Of a stretch of 64,000 nucleotides of DNA, positions 7,547 through 17,139 are shown piece after piece. The DNA lies in assembly GCF_024273235.1 (NCBI RefSeq), contig NZ_JANBVH010000017.1, positions 1 through 64,000 on the forward strand, written 5' to 3'. A program made the translations under genes and the position numbers. Below the pieces are notes generated by a model. That model was not told where the DNA came from. It saw only the letters and a program-made list of their open reading frames with translations, and made no database searches. The first letter of the stretch is position 1. Each line of letters starts with the position of its first letter. Source of the DNA: Sphingomonas faeni. GTDB lineage: Bacteria; Pseudomonadota; Alphaproteobacteria; Sphingomonadales; Sphingomonadaceae.

Positions 7547-9865
7547 ATGCGAACATGGTTGCTCGGGCTTGCACTTGCTTCGGTCGGAACCGCCGCGATG
7601 GCTGCTGATCAGGTGACGCCCGCCGCCGGTCCTGCGGCAGTGACTCCCGCGCCCGAGCCGCTGCGGCCGGTCGAGGCGGCGAAACCCGGCGACCTGACGA
7701 TGGCGCGCGTGTTCGGCAATCCGGACCTGTCGGGATCGCAGCCGCGCGCGGTGCGGCTGTCACCGGACGGCACGTTGCTGACCAGCTTGCGCAACCGCGA
7801 CGACGAGAAGGAGCGTTTCGATCTCTGGGCGGTCGATACCGCGACGGGCCAGGCGCGGATGCTGGTCGATTCGAAGACCGTCGGCAGCGGCGCCGAACTG
7901 ACCGAGGCCGAGAAGATGCAGCGCGAGCGTGCGCGGATCGGCGGGCAGAAGGGCATCGTCGCCTATGACTGGGCGCCCGACGGCAAGTCGATCCTCGTGC
8001 CGCTCGACGGCGACCTGTATCTCGCAGGGCTCGACGGCAAGGTGAAGCGGCTGACGAATACGCCCGGCGGCGAGCTGAACCCGGTCGTCAGCCCCAAGGG
8101 CAGCTTCGTCTCGTTCGTCCGCGACCAGAACGTCTTCGTCCAACCGCTGAGCGGGGGCGACGCGCGAGCGCTCACTACCGGTGGCGGCGGAACGGTGCAT
8201 TTCGGCGAGGCGGAATTCGTCGCGCAGGAAGAGATGGATCGCCGCACCGGTTATTGGTGGTCGCCCGACGAGCGGCATGTCGCGATCGAGCGGTTCGACG
8301 AGGCACCGGTCCACACCGCGACACGCGCATCGATCGGCGCGACCGGGACCAAGGTCTACGAGCAGCGCTATCCCGCGGCTGGCACCCCGAACGTGCTGGT
8401 CGATCTGTATATCATGAACTCCGACGGCTCGGGCCAGGTGAAGGTCGATCTCGGCACCAACCCCGACATCTATCTCGCGCGCGTCGACTGGACGCCGGAT
8501 GGCCGGATGCTGCTGGTCCAGCGTCAGAGCCGCGACCAGAAGCTGCTGGAAATGCTCCGCGTCGATCCCGCGACGGGCAAGTCGACCGTGCTGTTCACCG
8601 AGAAATCGGGCGTGAAGAGCTGGCTCAACCTGTCCGACGCCTATCACGTGCTTCAGGACGGCAGCCTGATCTGGCGGTCGGAGCGGAGCGGCTACGGGCA
8701 TCTCTACCGGTTCGCGTCGGGCAAGTGGACGCAGCTTACCAAGGGCGACTGGGTCGTCACCGATCTGGTCGGCGTCGATGAGACAAAGGGTCGGCTGTTC
8801 TTCCTCGGCAACAAGGACGACGTGCTCGAGCAGCAGCTCTATTCGGTCGACGTCGCCAAGCCGAACGCGATCACCAAGCTGACCGAAACCGGCTGGTGGA
8901 ACAGCGCGACGATGGATGCCGCCGCGAGCCGGTTCATCATCTCGCGCTCGAATCCGAAGCAGCCGACCCAGGTCTATCTCGCGGACGCGACCGGCAAGCG
9001 AATCTCGTGGATCAACGAGAATGCGGTGGTCGAGGGGCACCCTTATTATCCGTATCTGTCGAGCCACCAGGAAACCAAGTTCGGCACGCTGAAGGCCAAG
9101 AACGGCATGACGCTCTATTACGAGATGATCACGCCGCCATTGGAGCCAGGCAAGAAATACCCGGTGTTCTTCGAACATTACGGCGGACCCGGCACCGGCC
9201 AGCAGGTCACGCGCGGCTGGCAGGGCGGATTGCCGCAATATCTGGTCGATCGCGGCTGGATCTATTTCACCATCGACAACCGCGGCTCGTATAATCGCGG
9301 CAAGGCGTTCGAGGACCAGATCTATCACGCGATGGGCACGGTCGAGGTCGAGGACCAGCTTTCGGGCGCGAACTACCTGAAGTCGCTGCCGTTCGTCGAG
9401 CCGAGCAAGATCGCGACCTATGGCTGGTCCTATGGCGGCTATATGTCGTTGAAGATGCTGGAGAAGACGCCGGGCGTGTATGCCGCGGCCGTTTCAGGAG
9501 CGCCGGTCACTGACTGGCAGCTGTACGACACGCATTATACCGAGCGGTATCTGGGCGATCCGGCGAAGGACCCGGCGAGCTACTCGACCTCGGCCGCGGT
9601 CGAGGAGGCGAACAGGATCGTCGATCCGTTGCTGCTGATCCACGGGATGGCGGACGATAACGTGTTCCTCGACAATTCGACCAAGGTGGCCGCGCGGATG
9701 CAGGCGACCGCGACGCCGTTCGAGATGATGTTCTACCCGGGGTACACGCACCGCGTGGCGGGGCCGGGGATCAGCGAGCATGTCTGGGGGACGATCCTGA
9801 ACTTCCTCGACCGGACCGTGAAGGACAAGCCGGTGCCTGAGGCTGTGGCAACGCCGGCGAAGTAA
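7547..9865 (+). CDS. Secreted S9-family prolyl oligopeptidase (DPP IV-like)
   Basis: A 772-residue peptidase with a signal peptide (residues 1-19, ending AAMA). A DPP IV-type beta-propeller (about 60-520) is followed by an alpha/beta-hydrolase domain (about 530-760). The nucleophile is Ser628 in GWSYGGY, the acid lies in GMADDNVF, and the base is His735 in GYTHRV. Such enzymes remove X-Pro or short dipeptides from peptides in the periplasm. The propeller has the EEMDRRTGYWWSPD segment with the Glu pair that clamps substrate N-termini in DPP IV. The stop is five bases from the next start, so it is probably cotranscribed with mgtC. Confidence 0.92.
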   Translation: MRTWLLGLALASVGTAAMAADQVTPAAGPAAVTPAPEPLRPVEAAKPGDLTMARVFGNPDLSGSQPRAVRLSPDGTLLTSLRNRDDEKERFDLWAVDTATGQARMLVDSKTVGSGAELTEAEKMQRERARIGGQKGIVAYDWAPDGKSILVPLDGDLYLAGLDGKVKRLTNTPGGELNPVVSPKGSFVSFVRDQNVFVQPLSGGDARALTTGGGGTVHFGEAEFVAQEEMDRRTGYWWSPDERHVAIERFDEAPVHTATRASIGATGTKVYEQRYPAAGTPNVLVDLYIMNSDGSGQVKVDLGTNPDIYLARVDWTPDGRMLLVQRQSRDQKLLEMLRVDPATGKSTVLFTEKSGVKSWLNLSDAYHVLQDGSLIWRSERSGYGHLYRFASGKWTQLTKGDWVVTDLVGVDETKGRLFFLGNKDDVLEQQLYSVDVAKPNAITKLTETGWWNSATMDAAASRFIISRSNPKQPTQVYLADATGKRISWINENAVVEGHPYYPYLSSHQETKFGTLKAKNGMTLYYEMITPPLEPGKKYPVFFEHYGGPGTGQQVTRGWQGGLPQYLVDRGWIYFTIDNRGSYNRGKAFEDQIYHAMGTVEVEDQLSGANYLKSLPFVEPSKIATYGWSYGGYMSLKMLEKTPGVYAAAVSGAPVTDWQLYDTHYTERYLGDPAKDPASYSTSAAVEEANRIVDPLLLIHGMADDNVFLDNSTKVAARMQATATPFEMMFYPGYTHRVAGPGISEHVWGTILNFLDRTVKDKPVPEAVATPAK

Positions 9866-9870
9866 CCACG

Positions 9871-10587
9871 GTGCGGTTCGTCGAGACGTTTCACCTGTGG
9901 CCGTTCCTCGACACGCTGGTGAGTTACATCGCTGCGTTCGTGTTCGGGACGCTGATCGGCGCGGAGCGGCAGTACCGCCAGCGCACCGCGGGGCTGCGGA
10001 CCAACACGCTGGTGGCGCTCGGGTCGGCGGCGTTCGTCGATCTGGGGCAGCGGCTGGGCGGCGATGTCGAGTCGATCCGGATCATCGCCTATGTCGTGTC
10101 GGGGATCGGCTTCCTCGGCGCGGGCGTGATCATGAAGGAGGGGATGAACGTCCGCGGGCTCAACACCGCGGCGACCTTGTGGTGCTCGGCCGCGGTCGGC
10201 GCGTGCGCCGGCAGCGACATGATCGCGGAGGCGGGGTTGCTGACGTTCGTCGTGCTGCTGGCGAACACCGCGCTGCGGCCGCTGGTCGACGGGATCAACC
10301 GGATTCCGACCGATGGGCGGACGATCGAGGCAACCTATAGCGTGATGGTGACGGCGGCGGCGGGGGATGCGGGGCCGATCGGCGATATGGTGGTGGAGCA
10401 TCTGGAGGCTGCGCAATTGCAGGTGGCGGAGCTGGACGTGACCGAGCGGGGCGAGGACCGGGTGGAGATTGCCGCGACGCTGGTGGCGACGAACGTGCCG
10501 GCGGAGGAACTGGATGCGATCACGGATCACCTGGCGAAGGTGCATGGGATCGAGCATGCGACTTGGCAGGCTAGGACGCATGACTAA
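9871..10587 (+). CDS. MgtC/SapB family inner-membrane protein
   Basis: A 238-residue protein. The N-terminal 140 residues carry the MgtC/SapB signature, GTLIGAERQ then GLRTNTLVALGSAAF and GIGFLGAGVI, within about five membrane helices. The C-terminal 90 residues form a soluble ACT-like regulatory domain. MgtC proteins are linked to Mg2+ limitation, F1Fo-ATPase control and acid survival; which applies here is unknown. The GTG start follows the peptidase stop by five bases, so it likely relies on the upstream transcript. F3 and F4 repeats follow the stop and may end the transcript. Confidence 0.88.
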   Translation: MRFVETFHLWPFLDTLVSYIAAFVFGTLIGAERQYRQRTAGLRTNTLVALGSAAFVDLGQRLGGDVESIRIIAYVVSGIGFLGAGVIMKEGMNVRGLNTAATLWCSAAVGACAGSDMIAEAGLLTFVVLLANTALRPLVDGINRIPTDGRTIEATYSVMVTAAAGDAGPIGDMVVEHLEAAQLQVAELDVTERGEDRVEIAATLVATNVPAEELDAITDHLAKVHGIEHATWQARTHD

Positions 10588-10620
10588 GGGTCGGGTTTAG
10601 CGGCGGACCTTCCCCGGCCA

Positions 10621-10727
10621 CCACCCCGGCGGAGGCCGGGGCCCAGTTGGGGGACGTGGCTAACTGCGCGCGGCACTTTATTACTGCGACCTTTCCAACT
10701 GGGCCCCGGCCTCCGCCGGGGTGGTGC
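10621..10727. repeat. Intergenic paired inverted repeat, family F3
   Basis: Arms CCACCCCGGCGGAGGCCGGG and its reverse complement surround a variable centre. It closely matches 24-124 and 42433-42538. It is followed after about 30 bases by an F4 element, the same order as at 42433-42637. Confidence 0.8.
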
Positions 10728-10757
10728 TACTGCTGGGGTGGTGGAGAGAGAAGCGTG

Positions 10758-10808
10758 TTCGCCCGCGAAGGCGGGGGTCCAGTCTGGGCCCCCGCCTTCG
10801 CGGGCGAA
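10758..10808. repeat. Short inverted repeat, family F4
   Basis: Arms TTCGCCCGCGAAGGCGGGGG and its complement are separated by a few bases, forming a near-perfect hairpin of about 24 base pairs. The related copy at 42561-42637 has a longer centre. Confidence 0.8.
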
Positions 10809-10940
10809 CAAGGAGGCGGGTGCAACCGTCGCCGCGATCCAAGCCTCCAAACCCCCTCTATCCGCGCAACAAGTCGAAAGCCGTTGGACCTGCCCGCGCA
10901 ACGACGTTAGTGCGCGGCCAAGTCCAATCGGAGTTATGAC

Positions 10941-11966
10941 ATGGGTTATCGGGTGGTGGTCGCGGGCGCGACCGGCAATGTCGGGCGCGAGATGCTCAAT
11001 ATCCTGGCGGAGCGCGAGTTTCCCGCCGACGAGATCGCCTGCGTCGCGTCGTCGCGCAGCCAGGGGCTGATGGTCGACTACGGCGACACCGGCAAGCAGA
11101 TCAAATGCCAGAACATCGAGCATTTCGACTGGAACGGCTGGGACATGGCGCTGTTCGCGATCGGCTCGGAGGGCACCGCGGTCTACGCACCGATCGCCGC
11201 CGCTGCCGGCTGCGTGGTGATCGACAATTCGTCGCTCTACCGCATGGACCCCGACGTGCCGCTGATCGTGCCCGAGGTGAACCCGGAAGCGATCGACGGC
11301 TACAAGGCGCGCAACATCATCGCCAACCCGAACTGCTCGACCGCGCAGATGGTCGTCGCGCTGAAGCCGCTGCACGACGCCGCGGTGATCAAGCGCGTCG
11401 TCGTATCGACCTACCAGTCGGTGTCCGGCGCGGGCAAGGCGGGGATGGACGAGCTGTTCGAGCAGAGCCGCAACATCTTCGTCGGCGATCCGGCCGAGGC
11501 CAAGAAGTTCACCAAGCAGATCGCGTTCAACGTGATCCCGCACATCGACAGCTTCCTCGACGACGGCTCGACCAAGGAAGAGTGGAAGATGGTCGTCGAG
11601 ACCAAGAAGATCCTCGACAAGAAGATCAAGGTCACCGCGACCTGCGTCCGCGTGCCGGTGTTCGTCGGCCATTCGGAGGCGATCAACATCGAGTTCGAGA
11701 ACGAGATCTCGGCCGAGGAGGCGCAGAATATCCTCCGCGAGGCGCCCGGCATCATGCTGGTCGATAAGCGCGAGGACGGCGGCTACATCACCCCGATCGA
11801 ATGCGTCGGCGACTTCGCGACGTATATCAGCCGCGTGCGCGAGGATCCGACCGTCGAGAACGGCCTGAACCTGTGGTGCGTCAGCGACAATCTCCGCAAG
11901 GGTGCCGCGCTGAACGCGGTGCAGATCGCCGAACTGCTCGGGCGACGGCATCTGCAAAAGGCCTGA
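10941..11966 (+). CDS. asd: Aspartate-semialdehyde dehydrogenase
   Basis: A 341-residue enzyme that reduces aspartyl-4-phosphate to aspartate semialdehyde with NADPH, the shared step for lysine, diaminopimelate, threonine and methionine. An N-terminal Rossmann motif VAGATGNVGREML opens the protein. Cys132 in NPNCSTAQ forms the thioester, and HIDSF carries the catalytic His. Its length is normal. GGAG lies seven bases before the ATG. A strong hairpin terminator follows, so it is probably transcribed alone. Confidence 0.96.
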   Translation: MGYRVVVAGATGNVGREMLNILAEREFPADEIACVASSRSQGLMVDYGDTGKQIKCQNIEHFDWNGWDMALFAIGSEGTAVYAPIAAAAGCVVIDNSSLYRMDPDVPLIVPEVNPEAIDGYKARNIIANPNCSTAQMVVALKPLHDAAVIKRVVVSTYQSVSGAGKAGMDELFEQSRNIFVGDPAEAKKFTKQIAFNVIPHIDSFLDDGSTKEEWKMVVETKKILDKKIKVTATCVRVPVFVGHSEAINIEFENEISAEEAQNILREAPGIMLVDKREDGGYITPIECVGDFATYISRVREDPTVENGLNLWCVSDNLRKGAALNAVQIAELLGRRHLQKA

Positions 11967-12011
11967 GTCGGGCGGGGCCGTTCGCCCCAAAAATCTGTTC
12001 CGCAGTACCAG

Positions 12012-12050
12012 AACCGCGTCGTCATTTTGCCGTGACGACGCGGTTTCTTC
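12012..12050 (+). terminator. Intrinsic terminator after asd
   Basis: A perfect 13-bp stem (AACCGCGTCGTCA at 12012-12024 with its complement at 12033-12045) with an eight-base loop, followed by TTCTTC. It lies 46 bases after the asd stop. Confidence 0.85.
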
Positions 12051-12427
12051 GTGATTCGTCGTCGCGGCGGACGCGGGCGGCAATGGGTCGGATAAACCCG
12101 TTTTGCGAAGACCAGGTCAGGCCGAAATCGATATCTGTCAGATTGGGTCTATCGGTTAACGATCATGACCCGAACAAACCTATGTAACTCCGCACAGTGG
12201 TTTGAAAATCGAACAAGAACGGGTTTGATATTGAACCATTATGAGTAGTTCGACCGATCAAGAACGAATAGTTGCTTGCCGAGTTCCGATTATTTCTTAT
12301 TTATGTTGGTAACATACTGTTAGTATTCAGGGGTTGAACATCCCTCCGTTCCGGTAGTCGGGTCGATAGACCATCGGCGATCCGGGAAATTCGCGCTGCC
12401 ATTGCAGTCGCCAGTGGAGGATGTTTG
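12051..12427 (+). promoter_or_regulatory. AT-rich leader of the adhesin gene
   Basis: The region from about 12170 to 12330 is much richer in A and T than its surroundings. It holds a pair of related 16-mers, GGTTTGAAAATCGAAC (12199) and GGTTTGATATTGAACC (12222, a near-palindrome), set 23 bases apart. CAAGAACG also occurs twice (12214 and 12259). Repeated words set about two helical turns apart suggest regulator binding. No specific regulator can be named. GGAGG at 12416-12420 sets the start codon of the adhesin. Confidence 0.45.
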
Positions 12428-15400
12428 ATGTCTCACGCGTTTGTTCGTCCGCATGCCCAGCCCATCGTAACGTCGAGTGCCTTCGCCAGCAGATCGGTTG
12501 GCGGTACGCGGGTGTTGCGTGGCCTTCGCAACGGCGTGTCGCTGATCGGTCTCGCCGCGACATCGCTGTTGGTAACCCAGGCGGCTTCGGCACAGACGGG
12601 TACGCCGAACCTCGTCAGCGCATGTTCGGGCGTCAGCCTGCCGCGGTCGGCAGTAACCGGCATCCTCGCACCGGTCATCAACGGGATTGTGACGCCGATC
12701 CAGAATACGGTTAATCCGATCCTGGGCGTTGTCGGTACGGTGCTGCCACTCGTCGATCCGCTCAGCATCGATGCAGCCGGGCTGTTGGCCAACGCCGCGG
12801 CGGGCAACAATATCACCTTGCAGGTCCTGAACACGAACGGCCAGATCGTCGGCGCGAGCGATCGGTGCGACACGCAGGCGGACAGTGTTTCGCTGCTCAA
12901 TCCCGCCGGCATCTCGATCGGCGGCAACCGCATCACGGGCCTGGGAGCGACCGGTCTCGAAGCGTCGGCGGGCGAACTGAGCTCGGTCGCGTTCGGGAAT
13001 TCGGCCAACACGGCGGCGACGGCGGTCGGCTCGGTCGCATTCGGAACGCGCGCTAGCGTCGGTGCCGGCGCGACCGGTGCGATGGCGCTTGGCACGGACG
13101 CCAGCGCGACTGGCGCGAATGGCGTAGCCTTGGGCGCAGGCAGCCTTGCCGCGCGAGGACCTCTAGCGAACTATGCCGCGCTCGGCCTGACCGCCGCGCA
13201 GACGTCGGCAGGCGAGGTGTCGGTCGGCGCGGCCGGTGCAGAGCGCCAGATCACCAACGTCGCGGCAGGCTCGGCGGATACCGATGCAGTCAACGTCAGC
13301 CAGCTCGCGGGTGTCCAGGCGCAGATCGGTACGGTCGCGAGCGGCGCGGTCCAGTATGACGACGTGGCCCGGACCAGCGTGACGCTGGGCGGTGCCGGCG
13401 CGGGCCTGCCCCCGGTCGCGCTGACCAACGTCGCGGCGGGCGCGCTCGGCGCGGCCTCGACCGACGCGGTCAACGGCAGCCAGCTGTTCGCGACCAACAC
13501 GAACGTGACCAACCTGACGACCAACATCAGCAATGGCGCGATCGGCGCGCTGCAATATTCGAGCGCGGGTGCGCCGACGACGCCGAACGGGGGCGTGCCG
13601 TCGAACGACGCGACGCTGGTCGGTGGAGCGGCCGGCGCGGTCGCGCTGCACAACGTCGCCAATGGCGTTGTTGCCGCCGGCTCTACCGACGCGGTCAACG
13701 GCGGCCAGCTGTCGACCGTATCGGATCAGGTCGGCACGCTGGCCGGGCTCGCCGTCCAATATGACGACGCGACCCGTGCGAAGGCGACACTTGGTGGTCT
13801 CGGGACCGGGGCAGCGCCTGTCGTACTGGACAACGTCGCAGCGGGCACGCTCGGCGCGACGTCGCTAGAGGCCGTCAATGGCAGCCAGTTGTTCGCGACG
13901 AACACCAACGTCACGAACACCAATACCGCGCTTACCAACCTGACGACCAACATCACCAATGGCGGGATCGGCGCGGTGCAATATTCGAACGCCGCGACGC
14001 CGACCGTGCCGAACGGCGGCGTGCCGACCAACGACGTCGCGCTCGTGGGTGCGACTGCCGGCCCGGTCGGGCTGCATAACGTCGCTGCGGGTGTCGTCGC
14101 GACGGGATCGACCGATGCGGTCAACGGCGGTCAGCTGTCGACGGTCGTCGACCAGGTCGGCACACTCAACACGCTGGCGGTCCAGTATGACGATGCGACC
14201 CGCGCCCGCGTGACGCTGGGCGGCGTCGGTGCGGCACCGGTCGGGCTCGGCAACGTCGCAGCCGGGACTCTGGGCGCCACCTCGACCGACGCGGTGAACG
14301 GCAGCCAGCTGTTCGCGACCAACACCAATGTCACCAACCTGACGACCAACATCGCCAACGGCGCGATCGGCGCGCTGCAATATTCGAGCGCGGGTGCGCC
14401 GACGACGCCGAACGGCGGCGTGCCCTCGAACGACGCGACGCTGGTCGGTGGAGCGGCAGGTGCAGTCGCGCTGCACAACGTCGCCGACGGCGTCGTCGCG
14501 ACGGGCTCGACCGACGCCGTGAACGGCGGGCAGCTGGCGACGGTATCGGGGCAGATCGGCGGACTGTCGGCGCTGGCGGTGCAGTATGACGACCTCAGCC
14601 GGTCGCGCGTCACCTTCGGTGGCGCTGGTGCTCCAGCGGTCGTGCTCGGCAACGTCGCGGCGGGCACGCTCGGCGCGACCTCGACCGAAGCCGTCAACGG
14701 CAGCCAGTTGTTCGCGACCAACACCAACGTCACCAACACCAACACCGCGCTGACCAACCTGACGACCAACATCAGCAATGGCGGGATCGGCGCGGTGCAA
14801 TATTCGAACGCCGCGACGCCGACCGTGCCCAACGGCGGCGTGCCGACCAACGACGTCGCGCTGGTGGGCGCGACGGCCGGCCCGGTCGGGCTGCACAACG
14901 TCGCCGACGGCGTGGTCGCCACCGGATCGACCGACGCAGTCAACGGCGGCCAGCTCGCCAGCGTCACGGGGCAGGTTAGCGGGCTGTCCGCGCTCGCGGT
15001 GCAGTATGACGATATCGGCCGGTCGCGGATCACGCTCGGCGGTGCCGGAACCGGTGCTGCCCCTGTGGTGATCGGCAACGTCGCGGCGGGGACGCTGGGC
15101 GCCAGCTCGACCGAGGCGGTCAATGGCAGCCAGCTGTTCGCGACAAACACCAACGTCACCAACCTGACGACGAGCATCTCGAACGGTGCGATCGGCGCAC
15201 TGCAATATTCTAGCGCGGGTGCACCGACCACGCCGAACGGTGGCGTACCGTCGAACGACGTCACGCTGGTCGGCGGTGCGGCCGGGGCGGTCGCGTTGCA
15301 CAATGTCGCCGACGGCGTGGTCGCCGCGGGATCGACCGACGCGGTCAATGGCGGTCAGCTGGCAACTGTGTCCGGGCAGGTCGGCACGCTGAACGCGCTG

Positions 15401-17086
15401 GCGGTGCAATATGACGATCTCAGCCGGTCGCGCGTGACCTTCGGCGGGGCCGGCGCCGCACCGGTGGTGCTCGGCAACGTCGCCGCGGGAACGCTGGCGG
15501 TCGGTTCGACCGAGGCGGTCAATGGCGGGCAGCTGGTCGGTCTCGGCAGCTCGGTCGCAGCCGGTCTCGGTGGCCTCTCGAGCTATGACGCGGCGACAAA
15601 CAGCGTGCTCGCCTCGATCGGTTTCGGCGGCGTGCAATATGGCAACGTCCAGTCGGTGTTCGACGCGGTCGATGGCGCGATCAACGGCGGCGCGGGGATC
15701 CGGTATTTCCGGGTACTCTCGACCCGCGGCGACGGCAGCGTGACGGGCACCGACAGCATCGCGATCGGTCCGGAAGCGGTGGTGAGCGCCGACAACAGCG
15801 TGGCGATCGGCACCGGCGCGTCGGCCCTGCGCGGTGGTACGCTTGGCTATGCGGCACTCGGCCTGGCCGGGTTGCAGAACTCGGTCGGCGAGGTGTCGGT
15901 CGGTTCGGCCGGTGCCGAGCGCCAGATCACCAACGTCGCGGCGGGCACGGCAGCGACCGATGCCGCCAATGTCGGCCAGGTCGCCGGGGTCGCGGCGCAG
16001 GTCGCGGCGCTGGGCAACAGCACGGTGCAATATGACAATGGGACCAAGAACACGATCACGCTCGGCGGTGCCGGCGGGACGACGATCACCAACGTCGCGG
16101 CGGGCAACGTCGCCGCCGGATCGACCGACGCGGTCAACGGATCGCAGCTGAACGCGACCAACGTCCAGGTCGCCAACAACACGACCGCGATCACGAACCT
16201 TGGCAACCAGGTCGCGAACGGCGGCACCGGGCCCGTGCAATATTCCAACCCGGGCAGCCCCACCACGCCGAACGGCGGCACCAGGACCAACGACCTGACC
16301 TTGGTCGGTGCGGCGGCTGGGCCGGTGGGCCTGCACAACGTCGCGAGCGGTTCGATCGCGGCGGGTTCGACCGACGCGGTCAATGGCGGGCAGGTTTACG
16401 CGCTGGCGCTGACCACCGTGAACGCGGTGTCGTACAACACCGATGCGAGCGGCGCGCGGACCAACACCGTGACGCTGGCCGGCGGCAATGCGGCGGCACC
16501 GGTGACGGTGACCAACGTGGCTGCGGCGGCGCTGGCGGCGGGATCGACCGATGCGGTGAATGGTGGTCAGCTCTATACCACCAACCAGGCGGTCGCGACG
16601 GCGCAGGGTACCGCGGACAGTGCCCTCGCGCTGGGCAGCAACTCGGTGCAATATAGTGCCGGGCGGACCAACGTGACGTTCAACGCAGGCGGCGCGGCAA
16701 CCGTGCTCAGCAACGTCGCGGCGGGCGTATCGACCACCGACGCGGTCAATGTCGGGCAGCTGAACTCCGGCATCAACTCCGCGGTGACGCAGGCCAACAG
16801 CTACACCGACGGACGGATCGCGGCGCTCGACTTCGACATCCGCTCGGTGCGGCGCGACGGCTATGCTGGGACGTCGAGCGCGCTCGCCGCCGCCGGGCTG
16901 CCGCAGGCCTATGAGGCGGGCAAGGGCATGGTCGCGATCGGCGGCGGTACCTATGCCGGGCAGTCCGCGGTCGCGGTCGGCATGTCGAAGGCGTTCAACG
17001 ACGGGCACACCGTGGTCAAGCTGAGCGGCACCTACGACTCGCAGGGCAAGGCCGGAGCGTCGGGCGGGATCGGGTATCAGTTCTGA
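12428..17086 (+). CDS. Trimeric autotransporter adhesin (YadA-like)
   Basis: A 1552-residue surface adhesin. A long signal region (to about residue 57, ending ASAQ) is followed by a YadA-type head with SVAFG/AMALG/GVALG repeats (about 185-245). Neck and stalk modules of the type TDAVNGSQL recur throughout. A second head patch (TDSIAIGPEAV, NSVAIGTGASA) lies near residue 1105, then more stalk, and a 70-residue C-terminal YadA membrane anchor ending in GIGYQF. Three chains form one beta-barrel and export their own stalks. I use the ATG at 12428, seven bases after GGAGG, over a TTG one codon earlier. The central stalk has alternating long repeats (13349-15403). No secretion partners lie nearby, and none are needed. 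Confidence 0.93.
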   Translation: MSHAFVRPHAQPIVTSSAFASRSVGGTRVLRGLRNGVSLIGLAATSLLVTQAASAQTGTPNLVSACSGVSLPRSAVTGILAPVINGIVTPIQNTVNPILGVVGTVLPLVDPLSIDAAGLLANAAAGNNITLQVLNTNGQIVGASDRCDTQADSVSLLNPAGISIGGNRITGLGATGLEASAGELSSVAFGNSANTAATAVGSVAFGTRASVGAGATGAMALGTDASATGANGVALGAGSLAARGPLANYAALGLTAAQTSAGEVSVGAAGAERQITNVAAGSADTDAVNVSQLAGVQAQIGTVASGAVQYDDVARTSVTLGGAGAGLPPVALTNVAAGALGAASTDAVNGSQLFATNTNVTNLTTNISNGAIGALQYSSAGAPTTPNGGVPSNDATLVGGAAGAVALHNVANGVVAAGSTDAVNGGQLSTVSDQVGTLAGLAVQYDDATRAKATLGGLGTGAAPVVLDNVAAGTLGATSLEAVNGSQLFATNTNVTNTNTALTNLTTNITNGGIGAVQYSNAATPTVPNGGVPTNDVALVGATAGPVGLHNVAAGVVATGSTDAVNGGQLSTVVDQVGTLNTLAVQYDDATRARVTLGGVGAAPVGLGNVAAGTLGATSTDAVNGSQLFATNTNVTNLTTNIANGAIGALQYSSAGAPTTPNGGVPSNDATLVGGAAGAVALHNVADGVVATGSTDAVNGGQLATVSGQIGGLSALAVQYDDLSRSRVTFGGAGAPAVVLGNVAAGTLGATSTEAVNGSQLFATNTNVTNTNTALTNLTTNISNGGIGAVQYSNAATPTVPNGGVPTNDVALVGATAGPVGLHNVADGVVATGSTDAVNGGQLASVTGQVSGLSALAVQYDDIGRSRITLGGAGTGAAPVVIGNVAAGTLGASSTEAVNGSQLFATNTNVTNLTTSISNGAIGALQYSSAGAPTTPNGGVPSNDVTLVGGAAGAVALHNVADGVVAAGSTDAVNGGQLATVSGQVGTLNALAVQYDDLSRSRVTFGGAGAAPVVLGNVAAGTLAVGSTEAVNGGQLVGLGSSVAAGLGGLSSYDAATNSVLASIGFGGVQYGNVQSVFDAVDGAINGGAGIRYFRVLSTRGDGSVTGTDSIAIGPEAVVSADNSVAIGTGASALRGGTLGYAALGLAGLQNSVGEVSVGSAGAERQITNVAAGTAATDAANVGQVAGVAAQVAALGNSTVQYDNGTKNTITLGGAGGTTITNVAAGNVAAGSTDAVNGSQLNATNVQVANNTTAITNLGNQVANGGTGPVQYSNPGSPTTPNGGTRTNDLTLVGAAAGPVGLHNVASGSIAAGSTDAVNGGQVYALALTTVNAVSYNTDASGARTNTVTLAGGNAAAPVTVTNVAAAALAAGSTDAVNGGQLYTTNQAVATAQGTADSALALGSNSVQYSAGRTNVTFNAGGAATVLSNVAAGVSTTDAVNVGQLNSGINSAVTQANSYTDGRIAALDFDIRSVRRDGYAGTSSALAAAGLPQAYEAGKGMVAIGGGTYAGQSAVAVGMSKAFNDGHTVVKLSGTYDSQGKAGASGGIGYQF
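13349..15403 (+). repeat. Alternating A-B-A-B-A long repeats inside the adhesin gene
   Basis: Five in-frame units begin at each VQYDD motif: 13349 (405 bases), 13754 (426), 14180 (399), 14579 (420) and 14999 (405). Odd units have LQYSSAGAPTTPNGG and one Asn/Thr neck; even units have VQYSNAATPTVPNGG plus a seven-residue insertion around NTNTALT. The two types alternate strictly. Units of the same type are far more alike than neighbours, pointing to duplication of an A-B pair of about 820 bases. Such DNA is prone to recombination that changes stalk length. Confidence 0.9.
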
Positions 17087-17106
17087 TCCGCCGTTGAGTA
17101 CGCGGG

Positions 17107-17139
17107 AACGGGCGGCCTTCGGGTCGCCCGTTTTCGTTT
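17107..17139 (+). terminator. Intrinsic terminator after the adhesin
   Basis: An 11-bp stem (17107-17117 with 17122-17132, one G-T pair) closed by a TTCG tetraloop and followed by TTTTCGTTT. It begins 21 bases after the stop codon. Confidence 0.85.

Larger units (their letters stand above)
10588..10940. other. Intergenic region with composite F3+F4 repeats and asd leader
   Basis: A 353-base spacer with no gene. It contains the F3 element, then the F4 element (listed separately), then about 130 bases that must carry the asd promoter. No clear -35/-10 pair could be singled out. Confidence 0.6.
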
